Assembly: GCF_021347895.1 (NCBI RefSeq) | Contig: NC_067113.1 | Span: forward strand, 42,757,474-42,821,473 | Reading direction: 5' to 3' | Source: Acanthochromis polyacanthus | Lineage: Eukaryota; Chordata; Actinopteri; Pomacentridae | Length of the DNA stretch: 64,000 nucleotides | In this document: piece by piece, positions 63,388 to 64,000 of the stretch | How the letters are laid out: each line of letters begins with the position of its first letter | How positions within the stretch are numbered: the first letter of the stretch is position 1 | Program-made: the position numbers and the translations under genes | Notes under the pieces: generated by a model | Told to the model about the DNA's origin: nothing | Database searches by the model: none | Seen by the model: only the letters and a program-made list of their open reading frames with translations

Positions 63388-64000
63388 CTGTGAACTTACA
63401 AGACTGCTAAAATCGCAGTGTGTGTGGAGGCCTTAAGTGTAGTCCTGTGATAGAATGGTGACCTGTCCACGGTGTCCTCTGCTTTAAGTCCAGACTTCAT
63501 TCCCCCGCGACCCTAATGAGCATTAAGCGGTGTATAGATAATGGATGGACGGATGATATTTACCACATTTGCTACACAACATGGAACAAAACATCGATAT
63601 GCACAGACAGATCGGCTTCGTTCTCGTGCTTTTTCCCCACAGTGCATTGGTTACAGAAGGTCAAAGGTGAACTCATTAACGGCGAAGAAGCGGGGGTGAC
63701 TTCTATTCTAAGACCAATTACAGTTAAAGGGGTAAGTGGACAGACAGTTATGTAATGCCACCACCCATTACAGCCTAACGGTCGCTTTTACGGCGCTCAG
63801 TGGCTCCATTAAACAGACAGGTGGTCGGAGCTGGATTACATCATCCACACATCAAATTCATGGTGTGAGAGATTTCCTAGCAAATATGCAAACTATATTA
63901 TAGTATTAGACATGATTCCACTGCAGGCAAGAAAAATCAATACAAAGCACATGCTAATTTTCAATTAAATCCACTGAAGAGACTTGAAAGTGCCATCTTG
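63388..64000. other. Intergenic; LINE/SINE tail at 63440-63556
   Basis: 63440-63556 contains GGTGACCTGTCCACGGTGTC, CCCCCGCGACCCTAATGAGC and a terminal ATAATGGATGGACGGATG. This is a common fish retroelement tail, related to the inverted one at 36583-36660. The last 440 bases show nothing recognisable. Confidence 0.5.

Overview
The window is vertebrate, almost certainly ray-finned fish, nuclear DNA. Genes are sparse and split by long introns. The spacer is packed with DNA transposons and MITEs typical of teleosts (Tc1/mariner, hAT, PIF/Harbinger, piggyBac-like, CACTA-like). LINE tails are typical of fish, and there is no bacterial-style gene packing. Species cannot be fixed; the repeat mix suggests a spiny-rayed (percomorph) teleost.

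One protein-coding gene can be reconstructed completely: a synaptotagmin-10 orthologue (syt10) on the + strand, seven coding exons from 40,542 to 57,257. It has a cysteine-bearing N-terminus, one transmembrane segment, C2A, C2B and a short proline-rich tail. Reading frame and splice phase agree at every junction. A CpG island (about 40,195-40,660) covers the first exon. A truncated hAT-type element ends immediately upstream of it.

Layout. 1-4,000: LINE tail, a palindromic MITE, and two minus-strand open segments with splice-like borders (829-1049 and 3387-3696) that may be exons of an unrecognised gene. 4,000-40,180: intergenic, mostly transposon fossils. These include an L2-like LINE end, several decayed Tc1 elements, Harbinger-like elements carrying Myb/SANT fragments, and two hAT elements inserted side by side in the same 8-bp target. 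40,180-57,260: syt10. Intron 2 carries a piggyBac-like MITE nested in a CACTA-like MITE, a hAT element, and a nearly intact Tc1 transposon in antisense orientation. 57,260-64,000: probable long 3' UTR and downstream sequence with further fossils.

The gene acts alone here; no operon-like cooperation or multi-gene system is visible. I found no CRISPR, rRNA or tRNA gene and no convincing previously undescribed system. The most worthwhile leads are the unidentified minus-strand exons, the tandem splice sites at the syt10 juxtamembrane junction, and the transposon insertions at the syt10 promoter and next to a splice donor.
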